Origin: Clostridiales bacterium
GTDB taxonomy: Bacteria > Bacillota > Clostridia > Saccharofermentanales > Saccharofermentanaceae
Assembly: GCA_017649645.1 (NCBI GenBank)
Contig: JAGCGK010000024.1
Span: 1 to 64,000, forward strand
Length of the DNA stretch: 64,000 nucleotides
Reading direction: 5' to 3'
In this document: positions 17,359-27,500 of the stretch, piece by piece
How positions within the stretch are numbered: the first letter of the stretch is position 1
How the letters are laid out: each line of letters opens with the position of its first letter
The notes under the pieces: model-generated
What the model was told of the DNA's origin: nothing
Databases searched by the model: none
What the model saw: the letters and a program-made list of their open reading frames with translations, nothing else
Made by a program: the position numbers and the translations under genes

Positions 17359-18377
17359 CCAAAATATTTATGTAAGAATCCAATTATCTCATCGCAATAA
17401 GCTGCGTTATCCGTTGAGAATGCTTCAAGGTAACCGGCACCGGGAACGACCATCTCTTCAGTAAGATTGCTGTTGAGCCTCATTCTGTCATTAACCAGCT
17501 TCTTGATATTATCAGCACCGATAAATACATCATGTCCGCCGTATATGATACATACAGGGATCGGCATTCTGGAAACTTCAGAAGCTATGTTCAATGCCTT
17601 ATCTTCTCCTGCCGAGAATCTGATGGCCAAAGGAACAAAGTTCTTAGTTACCTTACCTAAGAACTCATTCTGCTCTACGATAGGCTTAATATAATCATCG
17701 CTGCTCATGGCCGGTGAATCAAGGATCATTCCTTTTACGTAGCCTCTGTCAAAACCGAGATTCGTAAACTTGGAATCAAGTCTTTCTTTCTCAGCATCAG
17801 AAAGATTGGACTCAGGAAGCTTCGAATAAGCAAGACAACTCGAAGTACAGCCGGAACCTATGCCGTAAAGTATAACATCCGTAGTAACAGATATTTTCTT
17901 AACCTGCGCTATCGCTCCTATAACGTCCTGCCATTCCAGATATCCGTAACAGGATATATCACCTTCCGATTCACCTGAATTTCTCAGATCGAAAAGAAAT
18001 ACATTATAGTTATTCTCCAGCCAAAGTTCAATAAGGTCGACCATGTTAACGCCGAACGGAAGTCTGTTTGAACCTGAGTTATGTACGACGATTATTGTAC
18101 TTATCGGCTCTTCGCACTTAAAGAACCAACCAGAAAGGTTTGTCTGTTCATCAAAAGATTCAAACGAACAAGTTGAATATGAAGGAAGCACGTTTGAAGG
18201 AATGTTGGACACATCACTTCCGTCAACGTTCATAAGCCTGTTCGAGGAATAAACCGTCAAAACGATAAAGAATATAAGGATTCCTGCAAGGATACTCAGA
18301 AACAAAGCAAGTCGTACGATGAGCTTATTGATCCTGGCTCCCGAGCTTCTCTTTTTTACGAAAACGTCATTGTTCAT
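17355..18377 (-). CDS. Membrane-anchored alpha/beta hydrolase homologue, likely inactive
   Basis: A 340-residue protein with one N-terminal membrane helix (19-42) and an extracytoplasmic alpha/beta hydrolase domain of the BAAT/YqkD-like type (VFLFDLRNSGESEG at 126-139, a typical block). The nucleophile elbow that usually reads YGISMG here reads YGIGSG (171-176), so the serine position is Gly174 with Ser175 displaced by one. The acid D283 is present, but the catalytic histidine of the GAGH motif is Tyr316. Two of three triad residues are therefore altered. A binding or scaffold role is possible, or a different chemistry using Ser175. Confidence 0.8.
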   Translation of the reverse strand: MNNDVFVKKRSSGARINKLIVRLALFLSILAGILIFFIVLTVYSSNRLMNVDGSDVSNIPSNVLPSYSTCSFESFDEQTNLSGWFFKCEEPISTIIVVHNSGSNRLPFGVNMVDLIELWLENNYNVFLFDLRNSGESEGDISCYGYLEWQDVIGAIAQVKKISVTTDVILYGIGSGCTSSCLAYSKLPESNLSDAEKERLDSKFTNLGFDRGYVKGMILDSPAMSSDDYIKPIVEQNEFLGKVTKNFVPLAIRFSAGEDKALNIASEVSRMPIPVCIIYGGHDVFIGADNIKKLVNDRMRLNSNLTEEMVVPGAGYLEAFSTDNAAYCDEIIGFLHKYFG

Positions 18378-18393
18378 TGATCTGCCTCCCTTA

Positions 18394-19371
18394 TCAGAGG
18401 AAGTCCTTTTTCTTCAGGATAATGAAAGAGACTACCATACTGACAACCGTTACGACAGTAAGCACAATGAACGGGATAGGATTTGATGAAAAGCCCGCAT
18501 CCCAAGGAAAATCTATATTCTGACCAAAGAAACTCGTAAACAGATTAGGTACTGTAAGTACGATAGTAGCCGCAGCGAGGATCTTCATGATAACGTTCAT
18601 ATTGTTATTGATGATAGATGCATAAGCATCCATTGTTCCGTTAACGATCGAAGCATAGATATCAGCCATCTCATGAGCCTGTTTGTACTCGATGATGACA
18701 TCTTCCAACAGATCTTCATCTTCCTCATACTGCTTAACAAGACGTCCTCGCATGAGTTTCTCAAGAACGGCCTCATTAGACTTCAAGGATGTGGAGAAGT
18801 AGATCAAGGACTTACCCCATTCAAGCATCTTATAAAGATCGCTGTTACTGATAGACTTAGCAAGACCTTTCTCAGCCTCTTCAAGACTCTTGTCCATGAA
18901 TCGCAAAAGTCTCAAGTAGTCCTTGGCAATAGCGAAAAGTATCTGGATCGTAAATCTGGTCCTATAAGCCAGAACACAATCCTTAACACGGTTATCGATA
19001 AACTGATCCAGGATCGGTACTTTTCGAAGAGATACAGTAAGAATATGCTTCTTCGAGATAATGATACCAAGAGGAGCGGTTTCATACTTTACTACATTAT
19101 TCTCATGTCTCGGATACGGAATATCCACGATGACGAGAACATCGCCGGTATCGTCATCATAGTCGATACGAGGCCTCTCCTCTTCGTCCAAAGGATATCT
19201 AAGGAATTCCTGCGGGATGTTGAGAGTATTCTCTACCTTAGAGATCTCTTCTTCGGTCGGAGCATACATGTTGATCCATGTATCCTCGCTTATCTCCTCG
19301 ACCCTGTCTATCTGGTTGATACGTTTGGAGGAAGTTAATGTAGCATCTTTTGAACGATATATCTCGAGCAT
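18394..19371 (-). CDS. CorA family divalent cation transporter
   Basis: A 325-residue protein with a long acidic N-terminal cytoplasmic domain and helical stalk (about 1-255) and two C-terminal membrane helices. The pore motif that is GMN in CorA reads GQN (283-285, in the segment TSFFGQNIDFPWD), so the usual selectivity-filter methionine is replaced. Magnesium transport is likely from fold, but ion choice may differ. An AGGAGGT ribosome site precedes the ATG. Confidence 0.88.
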   Translation of the reverse strand: MLEIYRSKDATLTSSKRINQIDRVEEISEDTWINMYAPTEEEISKVENTLNIPQEFLRYPLDEEERPRIDYDDDTGDVLVIVDIPYPRHENNVVKYETAPLGIIISKKHILTVSLRKVPILDQFIDNRVKDCVLAYRTRFTIQILFAIAKDYLRLLRFMDKSLEEAEKGLAKSISNSDLYKMLEWGKSLIYFSTSLKSNEAVLEKLMRGRLVKQYEEDEDLLEDVIIEYKQAHEMADIYASIVNGTMDAYASIINNNMNVIMKILAAATIVLTVPNLFTSFFGQNIDFPWDAGFSSNPIPFIVLTVVTVVSMVVSFIILKKKDFL

Positions 19372-19457
19372 TTCACTTACCTCCTTCTCTCAATCAGTAT
19401 TTGTGCTTAAAGCAACAAATATTTTACCATTGAAAATAGAGTTATTCCACCCAAAAA

Positions 19458-21788
19458 TCAGATCTCGACCCTCACGGAAATAGTGTCAAATCCCATATCA
19501 TTAAGCGTTTGAACATTCTCTTCACCGAAGCTGAATTTAGAAGGTCCGTAGATCACACTGGAGCAATCTGCAGGTCTCGAGATAACGATACATTCCTTAT
19601 CTCCGTCTCCTTTGAGCCTGTAGGTCACCTGATCATAACAGGATCTGCAACCATCCTTATGTGCCCCGACCGGACAGAAATGACTTTGCATCCACGGAAT
19701 AAGTCCGTCAGTATGAACCAGCAAGACCTTATCCCTACTAACCTTTTTGAGCATTTCATAGGACTCGGTCGGTTCAGTCTCATACGATATGAACGCTCCG
19801 TCAGAATCAACCAGAAGGATATTCATGGACTTAGAGTTAAATCCGTTCGTTCCGGCAGACAAAAAGTGCTTAATACCATATGTCTTCCCGAGCTCATTAT
19901 CTCCGAAAACATTTGAATCGACATAACCGTACAATGAGTCTCCCAGTTCCTTCTTAGCCCTCTCGAAAACACCCGAAGCAAGCTTCATAACGGAGTCATG
20001 ACAGAAATCAGGCATCATGATAACGAGCTTTGATCCGCTTTGAGCTATGAAATCATAGATCTTATTCGCAAATCCGTTAACAAGGAGATCATAGAATGAG
20101 AAACCGTAAAGATCGGCATCTCTGTTAAATCCGCCGCTGATCCTCTTAAACGACGGGAAAACATGAAGGATAAGATCCTTCCCTTCCTTAATATCGCTAT
20201 CTTCACTATCGGAAGAAAACATATCATATTCTTCCATCATGATGTCTCTTTCATACTTATAATCGATCTCTCTAAGAAGTCCTTCAAGAGCACCTCTTCT
20301 AAGTTCATTCAAAAGACTGATCCTGCACTTGATCGGTTCATTTGTCACGATATAGACATTATCAACGACAAAAGGAGTATCACCCGTCTTTTTAAGCTGT
20401 GATTCGATCCTTTCACTGTCGATAGGATTACCGTCAAAATCAGACGGAATATCAACATCATAATACGAAGAAACATCACGGTTCATGCCGTGATTAACCT
20501 TAGCATCAATAGACAAAAGGTCTCCCTCAACATTAAGCGAGAGATCGACATGAGTCTTCTTAAGTTCATCCTTTTTGATCTGAACGTCGTGACCCATAAG
20601 GAAAACCTGTACCTTACCGTCTGGAAGTCTCTCGATAACTTCAGGGTGAAGACCCTTAACTGTAAGAGATCCAGGAGCCTCATGTATCTTTCCTATTGGG
20701 AAAGAACAAAGTTCGATACTTCCTTTTCGAACAGAAAGATAATCACCTTTGTCAGGCAAAGGAAGGTCCTCATCAAAACTGAACGTGATACTTCCCTTCT
20801 TCGGATCCTTTGACTTGAGATTACCGAGTTTTAAGCCGTACTTACCGACATATTCACCAGACAGGAATGCCTGATCCTTCTTCTCATTCAGATACTGCGA
20901 AGTAAAGCTTCCGCCACGGTTAAATGAGACGAGAAGATCATTTTGAACACTACGCTCCAGCTCACTGTCCAATGTTCCGTCATAATAGGCATCGATCAGT
21001 TTACGGTATGCCCTGACAGTATTAACGACATATCCTACTTCTCTCATCCTGCCTTCGATCTTAAATGACGAAACACCGGACTCGATAAGTTCAGCAATAT
21101 AAGGAACCGAACTTCTGTCTTTCGGAGAAAGAAGATGACCGCTCTTGATCTTTGTCTTTTCCGCATAAAGATCATATTCCTGTCTGCACGGCTGGGCACA
21201 AAGACCTCTGTTACCGCTTCTTGAACCGCTCTTATTCATGCTGCTGAAAAGACATAATCCCGAGCATGATACACAGACCGCACCGTGAACAAATACTTCA
21301 GTCTGAAGATTATTGGCATTAGCCGCCTTAGTTCTTCTTTTGATCTCATTAACGGATAATTCTCTTGGAAGAACTACTCTTGAGAATCCGAGTTTAGATA
21401 GATTACTCATCGCATCATAAGAATAGATGTTCATCTGTGTGCTTCCGATGAGATACATATCAGGAAGTTTCTCATGGATCTTCTCGAAAAGACCGATATC
21501 CTGGATGATAAGTCCGTCAACACCAAGATCATATGCTGATCTTGCAGAACTAACCGCATCATCAAACTCATAATCATTAACGAGAGTATTTAAAGTAAGA
21601 TAAACCTTTGAAGATCTGTAGTGAGCATACTTAACTCCTTCAGCAAGATCATCAAAAGTAAAGTTCTCCGCATTCATCCTAGCATTATAAGCGCCGACGC
21701 CCAAATATACGGCATCGGCACCTGAATCAACTGCTGCTTTTAATATTTCAAGGGACCCCGCAGGGGCCATCAATTCAACTTTATTCAT
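19458..21788 (-). CDS. U32 family peptidase / RNA-hydroxylation type protein with DUF3656
   Basis: A 776-residue protein. The N-terminal TIM-barrel-like domain starts MNKVELMAPAGSLEILKAAVDSGADAVYLG and contains the U32 signature EVFVHGAVCVSCSGLC (164-179). Further cysteines in GLCAQPCRQEY suggest an iron-sulfur cluster. The length fits the long form carrying a DUF3656 middle domain and a C-terminal extension with another cysteine pair (CRSCYDQ). U32 proteins were first described as collagenase-like, but several hydroxylate rRNA or tRNA (RlhA, TrhP); an RNA-modifying role is favoured here. Its start overlaps zapA as ATGA. Confidence 0.88.
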   Translation of the reverse strand: MNKVELMAPAGSLEILKAAVDSGADAVYLGVGAYNARMNAENFTFDDLAEGVKYAHYRSSKVYLTLNTLVNDYEFDDAVSSARSAYDLGVDGLIIQDIGLFEKIHEKLPDMYLIGSTQMNIYSYDAMSNLSKLGFSRVVLPRELSVNEIKRRTKAANANNLQTEVFVHGAVCVSCSGLCLFSSMNKSGSRSGNRGLCAQPCRQEYDLYAEKTKIKSGHLLSPKDRSSVPYIAELIESGVSSFKIEGRMREVGYVVNTVRAYRKLIDAYYDGTLDSELERSVQNDLLVSFNRGGSFTSQYLNEKKDQAFLSGEYVGKYGLKLGNLKSKDPKKGSITFSFDEDLPLPDKGDYLSVRKGSIELCSFPIGKIHEAPGSLTVKGLHPEVIERLPDGKVQVFLMGHDVQIKKDELKKTHVDLSLNVEGDLLSIDAKVNHGMNRDVSSYYDVDIPSDFDGNPIDSERIESQLKKTGDTPFVVDNVYIVTNEPIKCRISLLNELRRGALEGLLREIDYKYERDIMMEEYDMFSSDSEDSDIKEGKDLILHVFPSFKRISGGFNRDADLYGFSFYDLLVNGFANKIYDFIAQSGSKLVIMMPDFCHDSVMKLASGVFERAKKELGDSLYGYVDSNVFGDNELGKTYGIKHFLSAGTNGFNSKSMNILLVDSDGAFISYETEPTESYEMLKKVSRDKVLLVHTDGLIPWMQSHFCPVGAHKDGCRSCYDQVTYRLKGDGDKECIVISRPADCSSVIYGPSKFSFGEENVQTLNDMGFDTISVRVEI

Positions 21789-22333
21789 TTATCGTTTTTC
21801 TTTTCCTTCCCCTCATCAGCAAGTTTTTCCATTGGCGTCGGTTCAACGACCTTGGAAGATTTATTCAAGAAATCCTGCTGCTGAAGATACATAAGATCTG
21901 TCTTCATATTGCTGTTATTATCCTGCAAAGTGATATACATATCACAAAGATCGATAAGAGCCAGAATAGCAGTCTTGGAATTGGTAAGACCCGGATTTGT
22001 GCTCTTCGCTTCCTCGAGCATATTATTTGCAAGCGTAGCGATCCTGTGGATCCTTATCTCAGACATATTCTCGTCAGTACCGAGAAGGTATCTGTTTCCG
22101 CCGATCGTAACCGGTATCCTTGACTGCTTTTTAGGCTTCTCAGGGACTATCGTCCTTGCCTTGATCTTCTCCTCGAGTGTCGGAGTAGGAACAGGCTCGG
22201 TAAAGGTCTTTGCCATTCCCTTATAACGCTGCTCGTAAGTTGCCATCAACGGCATCTTCTTTTCTGTCTTTGTCTTTCCGAGTGACTTGGAATCAGAATA
22301 CATTCCTAAAATGCTCTTGGCGTTCTCTTTCAT
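21785..22333 (-). CDS. zapA: Cell division protein ZapA with N-terminal extension
   Basis: ZapA binds FtsZ and promotes Z-ring bundling. The ZapA domain (about 72-145) reads RIPVTIGGNRYLLGTDENMSEIRIHRIATLANNMLEEAKSTNP, with ILALIDLCDMYITLQ following. About 70 basic residues precede it and a short charged tail follows, making the 182-residue product longer than the usual 85-110. The ATG at 22333 with AGGAG six bases upstream supports the extended start. The zapA-U32 pairing is common in Clostridia. Confidence 0.8.
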   Translation of the reverse strand: MKENAKSILGMYSDSKSLGKTKTEKKMPLMATYEQRYKGMAKTFTEPVPTPTLEEKIKARTIVPEKPKKQSRIPVTIGGNRYLLGTDENMSEIRIHRIATLANNMLEEAKSTNPGLTNSKTAILALIDLCDMYITLQDNNSNMKTDLMYLQQQDFLNKSSKVVEPTPMEKLADEGKEKKNDK

Positions 22334-22345
22334 GATGATCTCCTG

Positions 22346-23707
22346 TTATGAAAACTGTTCTACGATATATGTGCCGTAACTTCCACTATCAGGTATAAAT
22401 ACTGATACACCGATATTTGTCCACTGTGAATTGATCATGTTCTTATTGTGGTTGGTCGAATTCTTCCAAAGGTTCACAACAGTATCTGCATCAAGCTTTC
22501 CTGTTCCTGCAGCAAGGTTCTCCGAATATGTTTTATAGTTCGGATTAGCTGTTGAGAAACTTGAACCATTTGGTCTTGTATGTGCAAAGCTGACTACAGT
22601 CTCAGCACATCTGATGTCTGTAGCCTTTATGATCTCAGCGTTAACCTTAACCTGACCCACACCAAGAGAGCTTCTATATGCATTGGTCTTATCCATGATC
22701 GCGATTGCGAGTTCCCTGTCATAATAACCTGTAATGCTCTGTGTTCCGCTAGATGTAGCAACTGAAATAGTTACTTTCGGATCTGCCTTATAAGCAGGAG
22801 CGGAAGACGGCATGTTAACAACGATACCGTTGGACTTACAGATATCCTTAAACTCCTTGGAATCAGCAAATCCGTTATATAGGATATTGATACCGTCCTT
22901 AGTGGATTTACCCTTGATCTCGTTCATCCAGAACTGAAGTCCCTCACCTTCAGGATCTCTTCCGAGGAAAACCTTGTAGAAAGCCTTTACTCTGGCTTCA
23001 TCATTCATACCGGAATAAAGCTTGCTGAATTCAGGGCTGTCATAAAAGCCTTTCGCACAGGTCTTAGCCGTATCTCTCATATATGTCAGATTGTCGCACC
23101 AGAAATCAAGACCTGCCTGATCTGCTTCTCTTCCTAATACAACGCTATAAAGGTTTGATACGAAATTAACTACACCCTGAGATCTTGCTTTTGTATCTGA
23201 AGGAGCAACTGAAGTTCCGGAAACTACACCATACTTAAGGCAGATGTTAGCCCACTCTTTGGAATTGATAAAACCTTCAAGAACATCTCTTCTTGTCTTG
23301 CCCTGATCAAGTACAAGGCTCTTCCAATAGTTATATCCGTCTGTATCAGGCTTACGATCAAAGAAAACCTTGTAAAGGACATTAAGATACTCATCAAGTG
23401 TATATCCGATGCCGTAATATTCCTCACATGAGAAGAAATATCTGGCGATATTGGAAGCATTCATATTGCCTTCATCAAGCTGGCTTACCCAGTAGTTCAA
23501 GCCCTCCTGATCATATTGTCTGCCCATTACGAGATCATAAAGACGTGCAATAAAACCTTCAACTCCTGAAGGATAAGCTCTCATCTCAAACAAAACGAGA
23601 TTATCGCCCGGATCAGGATTGGTTGTTGAAGCCAGAACAGCCGGACAGAAAGAAAATACTATGATAAGTGAAAGAAAAGCTGAAATCGCCTTTTTACCAA
23701 TATTCAT
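22346..23707 (-). CDS. Secreted DUF4214 and CAP domain protein
   Basis: A 453-residue exported protein. A signal peptide (about 1-27, ending VLAS) is followed by four DUF4214-type repeats (about 50-290), each with the GR..D..GL..W pattern, then a CAP/SCP domain (about 325-453) showing FAHTRPNG, SENLA and NHNKNM, the positions that form the CAP cleft. DUF4214 units occur in surface and phycobilisome-linker-like proteins; the function in Clostridia is unknown. The start at 23707 has a GGGGTG site; a TTG three codons earlier is poorly placed. A second DUF4214 protein is encoded at 35003. Confidence 0.85.
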   Translation of the reverse strand: MNIGKKAISAFLSLIIVFSFCPAVLASTTNPDPGDNLVLFEMRAYPSGVEGFIARLYDLVMGRQYDQEGLNYWVSQLDEGNMNASNIARYFFSCEEYYGIGYTLDEYLNVLYKVFFDRKPDTDGYNYWKSLVLDQGKTRRDVLEGFINSKEWANICLKYGVVSGTSVAPSDTKARSQGVVNFVSNLYSVVLGREADQAGLDFWCDNLTYMRDTAKTCAKGFYDSPEFSKLYSGMNDEARVKAFYKVFLGRDPEGEGLQFWMNEIKGKSTKDGINILYNGFADSKEFKDICKSNGIVVNMPSSAPAYKADPKVTISVATSSGTQSITGYYDRELAIAIMDKTNAYRSSLGVGQVKVNAEIIKATDIRCAETVVSFAHTRPNGSSFSTANPNYKTYSENLAAGTGKLDADTVVNLWKNSTNHNKNMINSQWTNIGVSVFIPDSGSYGTYIVEQFS

Positions 23708-23737
23708 AAACAACACCCCAAAGAAATAATATATTTA

Positions 23738-24559
23738 TTATAACAAAAGCAACTTGTACAACTCAACAAAATCAAGAGGTTTTAATACCTCCGCCCTGAT
23801 AATTTCTTCGAGATCCATAGTTTTCAAAGCTTCCTTAAAAGGCATTTTCACATCAACAGAACTTAAATATGCAGATAAGGAGTTGGAAAGAGTCTTTCTC
23901 CTTTTCGAAAAAGCAGCCTCAACGAATGAACAGAAATCATCTGTAATCTCAAATCCTCGGTCTTCCCTTGAGAGAGTAATAACAGCTGAAACCGTATGAG
24001 GCATCGGATAGAAACAGTCCGAAGGCACTGTAAATTCGCGCCTTGCTGAACCATATACGCCCACCAAAACAGCCAGTGGTCCGTATTGCTTGTTTGACGG
24101 CTCACAGATGATCCTGGCGATCGCCTCGTCTTCTACCATGAATGTCATCTTCTCGGCATTACCGCAATCGACCATGAGTTTTTTCATGATGCCGGTCATC
24201 ACGTAATAAGGGATATTACTCAAGACGTGATCATACGGCTTAACGATGTAATCCTCTTTCTTAAGCTTAAGATAATCACTCAAATGTAAAGTTACTTTAC
24301 TACCGAGAGTTTTCTCGAGATAAGAAAAGAGCTCCTTATCGATCTCGACAGCCGTAAGACTCGAGCAAAGATCGCTAAGAGGCTCTGTAAGAGCCCCGAT
24401 ACCGGGCCCGATCTCCAAACAAACGGAATCGGGTCCGACACCGGAAACTTCGATTATTCTTTTAATTATGTCTTCGTTGCAAAGGAAGTTTTGACCAAAC
24501 TTCGTCTTTGCATGAAGATCATTAGATTCAAGGATATGAACAACTTCGCTTCTATTCAT
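23738..24559 (-). CDS. rsmA: 16S rRNA dimethyladenosine transferase RsmA (KsgA)
   Basis: RsmA dimethylates two adjacent adenines near the 3' end of 16S rRNA. The 273-residue form beginning MNRSEVVHILESNDLHAKTKFGQNFLCNEDI is the family start. Motif I is LEIGPGIGALTE, and the catalytic NIPYYV block follows. An upstream in-frame extension of 69 codons overlaps the purL end and is rejected. The ATG lies one base beyond the purL TGA, a tight coupling. Confidence 0.95.
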   Translation of the reverse strand: MNRSEVVHILESNDLHAKTKFGQNFLCNEDIIKRIIEVSGVGPDSVCLEIGPGIGALTEPLSDLCSSLTAVEIDKELFSYLEKTLGSKVTLHLSDYLKLKKEDYIVKPYDHVLSNIPYYVMTGIMKKLMVDCGNAEKMTFMVEDEAIARIICEPSNKQYGPLAVLVGVYGSARREFTVPSDCFYPMPHTVSAVITLSREDRGFEITDDFCSFVEAAFSKRRKTLSNSLSAYLSSVDVKMPFKEALKTMDLEEIIRAEVLKPLDFVELYKLLLL

Positions 24560-24560
24560 A

Positions 24561-27500
24561 TCAGAGGAAATATGCAATACCGGATTCAAAGATCTTCTGA
24601 TCCTTTTCACCCGGAATGTTCTTGCAAAGATCAGGATCATAACGTTCACTGTGACACATCTTACCCAATACTCTTCCGTCCGGTGAAAGGATACCCTCGA
24701 TAGCACATACGGAACCGTTTGGATTGAAGTTCGTCTTATTTGAAAGCTCACCCTTATCATCAACATAGCATGTAGCTACCTGACCGTTTTCGATAAGCTT
24801 CTGAACGAAAGCATCACTTGCAACAAATCTGCCTTCACCATGAGATGCAGGTACATTATAGATCTCGCCAGGGTTTACCATTGTAAGCCATGGGCTATTG
24901 TTGCTGATGATCTTAGTCTTACAGTAAACATTCTGGTGACGTCCGATATTATTGAATGTAAGCGTTGGGCTCTCAGCTGTGAGCTCCTTAATGTCACCAT
25001 AAGGAACAAGTCCGAGCTTGATAAGGGACTGGAATCCGTTACAGATACCGAGCATCAAACCGTCGCGGTTGAACAAGAGGTCTCTTACTGCATCAGTTAC
25101 ATACTGGTTTCTGAAAGCAGCCGCAAAGAACTTACCGGAACCCTCAGGCTCATCACCTGCGGAGAATCCGCCCGGAAGCATGATGATGTTACTGTCATTG
25201 ATCTTCTTGGCGAGAGTCTGAAGTGACTCAGTGATCTCGAGCTGGCTCTTATTTCTGATTACGAAGATATCAGCCTCACCGCCTGCTCTCTCGAATGCTC
25301 TGGCTGTATCGATCTCACAGTTTGTACCCGGGAATACAGGAATGATGACCCTTGGCTTAGCACCCTTAAGAACATTTGGAGCTGCCTTGAAAGTCTTATC
25401 TGTCTTAAATTCCTTAACCTCACAAGGCATTGTTCCGTCTTCAGCAACTGTGTGGAAGATAGGCTCGAGCTTGCTCTCATATGCTTCAAGAGCTTCATCG
25501 ATAGAAACGGAAGAATCCTTATATGTGATGATTCCGGAATCATTTGTCTGACCTAAGAACTTACCGCCAACCATCTCGATCTTATCGATAGCGTTTCCAT
25601 CCTTATCAACTGCAAGGATAACTGTAGCAAGAGACTTCTCAAAGAGTGTCTTCTCATCGATATCAGAGGAGAATGTAAAGCCGAGCTTGTTACCAACGAG
25701 CATCTCCACTGTACGGGAAGCGATACCGCTTGACTTAACAACAGCAGCATTCTTAAGAAGTCCTCTGGATGTAAGCTCCTTAACAGCCTTGATAACACGA
25801 AGAGCGTGATCCTTCTTATAGTATCCGTTCTCGTTTCTTCCTACCTTGATGTAGTAAAGTCTCTGAGCTGTACCTGTAAGTGTAGCTGTGATGAGCTTAT
25901 CGGTCGTTGTCATACCAACAGCAAATGATACGAGCGTCGGAGGTACGTGGATATCGTTAAATGTACCGGACATGGAGTCCTTACCACCGATAGATGCTGT
26001 ACCGAAATCAAGCTGTGCCTTATATGAACCGAGAAGAGCCTGCAAAGGTTTACCCCATGCTTCGTTGGAGCTCATTCTCTCAAAGTACTCCTGGAATGTA
26101 AGTCTTGCCGTAAGAGGATCAACACCCATACAAAGGAGTTTCAAAAGACTCTCCAATACAGCATGATAAGAACCGCAATACGGGTTCCACTCTGTAAAGT
26201 AAGGATCAAAACCGTATGTCATGACAGAACATGACTTTGTTGTTCCGTGATCGAGCGGGATCTTACAAGCCATACCTTCCTCAGGTGATGTCTGATAGTT
26301 ACCACCATAAGGCATGATTACCGAACCGGCACCGATAGTAGAGTCAAATCTCTGGATAAGGCCCTTTCTGGAGCATCCCTCAAGTGAGTTCAAAGCACCG
26401 AGAAGGGACTTCTTGAAATCACCAGCAACATAAGACTTGTTGTCAGAATCAATATAGGAACCTTCATTTGGCTTAGTAACAACTGCATCTGCAAACTGGC
26501 TTGCACCGTTTGTATCGATAAAGCTTCTAGGAAGATCAACGATAGTGTTACCGTTCCATATCATCTTCATGGAAGGCTCTTCTGTTACCTCAGCAACAAC
26601 GATTGCTTCAAGGTTCTCTTCATCTGCATACTTAAGGAATTCTTCTCTGTCTTCCTTGTGGATAACGCAGGCCATTCTCTCCTGAGACTCTGAAATAGCG
26701 ATCTCAGTACCGTCAAGACCTTCATACTTCTTAGGAACAAGATCAAGATTGATCTTAAGACCGTCAGCAAGCTCACCGATAGCAACGGATACACCGCCTG
26801 CACCAAAGTCATTACATCTTACGATGAGCTTTGTAACCTTAGGATTTCTGAAAAGTCTCTGGATCTTACGTTCTGTCGGAGGATTACCTTTCTGAACCTC
26901 AGCACCGCAAGTAAGAACTGACTTCTCATCGTGTGCCTTGGATGAACCTGTAGCACCGCCGATACCGTCACGACCTGTTCTTCCGCCAAGAAGAACAACG
27001 ATGTCACCGGGAATAGGTCTTTCTCTTACGATGTTCTCAGCCGGAGCTGCACCAATTACGGCACCGATCTCCATACGCTTAGCAACATAACCCGGATGAT
27101 AGATCTCATCAACCTGACCTGTAGCAAGACCGATCTGGTTACCGTATGAACTGTAACCGGCAGCTGCTGTACGAACGATCTTCTTCTGAGAAATCTTACC
27201 CTTAAGTGTCATGGATACAGGAACTGTAGGATCGCCTGCACCTGTAACACGCATAGCCTGATATACATAGGAACGACCGGAAAGCGGATCACGGATAGCA
27301 CCGCCCAAACATGTAGCAGCACCACCGAATGGCTCGATCTCCGTAGGATGGTTGTGTGTCTCGTTCTTGAACATGAGGATATAATCCTTCATCTCACCGT
27401 CGACGTCGATCCTGATCTTAATGGAGCAGGCATTGATCTCTTCGGACTCATCAAGGTCTGCGATCTTGCCGTCTTTTTTAAGCTTACGCATAGCCATTGT

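Noticed and set aside
18673..19338. Plus-strand open frame of 221 codons
   Set aside because: Antisense to the corA-like gene, with no domain or ribosome site.
24560..24766. A 69-codon N-terminal extension of rsmA
   Set aside because: It overlaps purL in another frame, and the family start MNRSEVVHILESNDL directly follows the purL stop.
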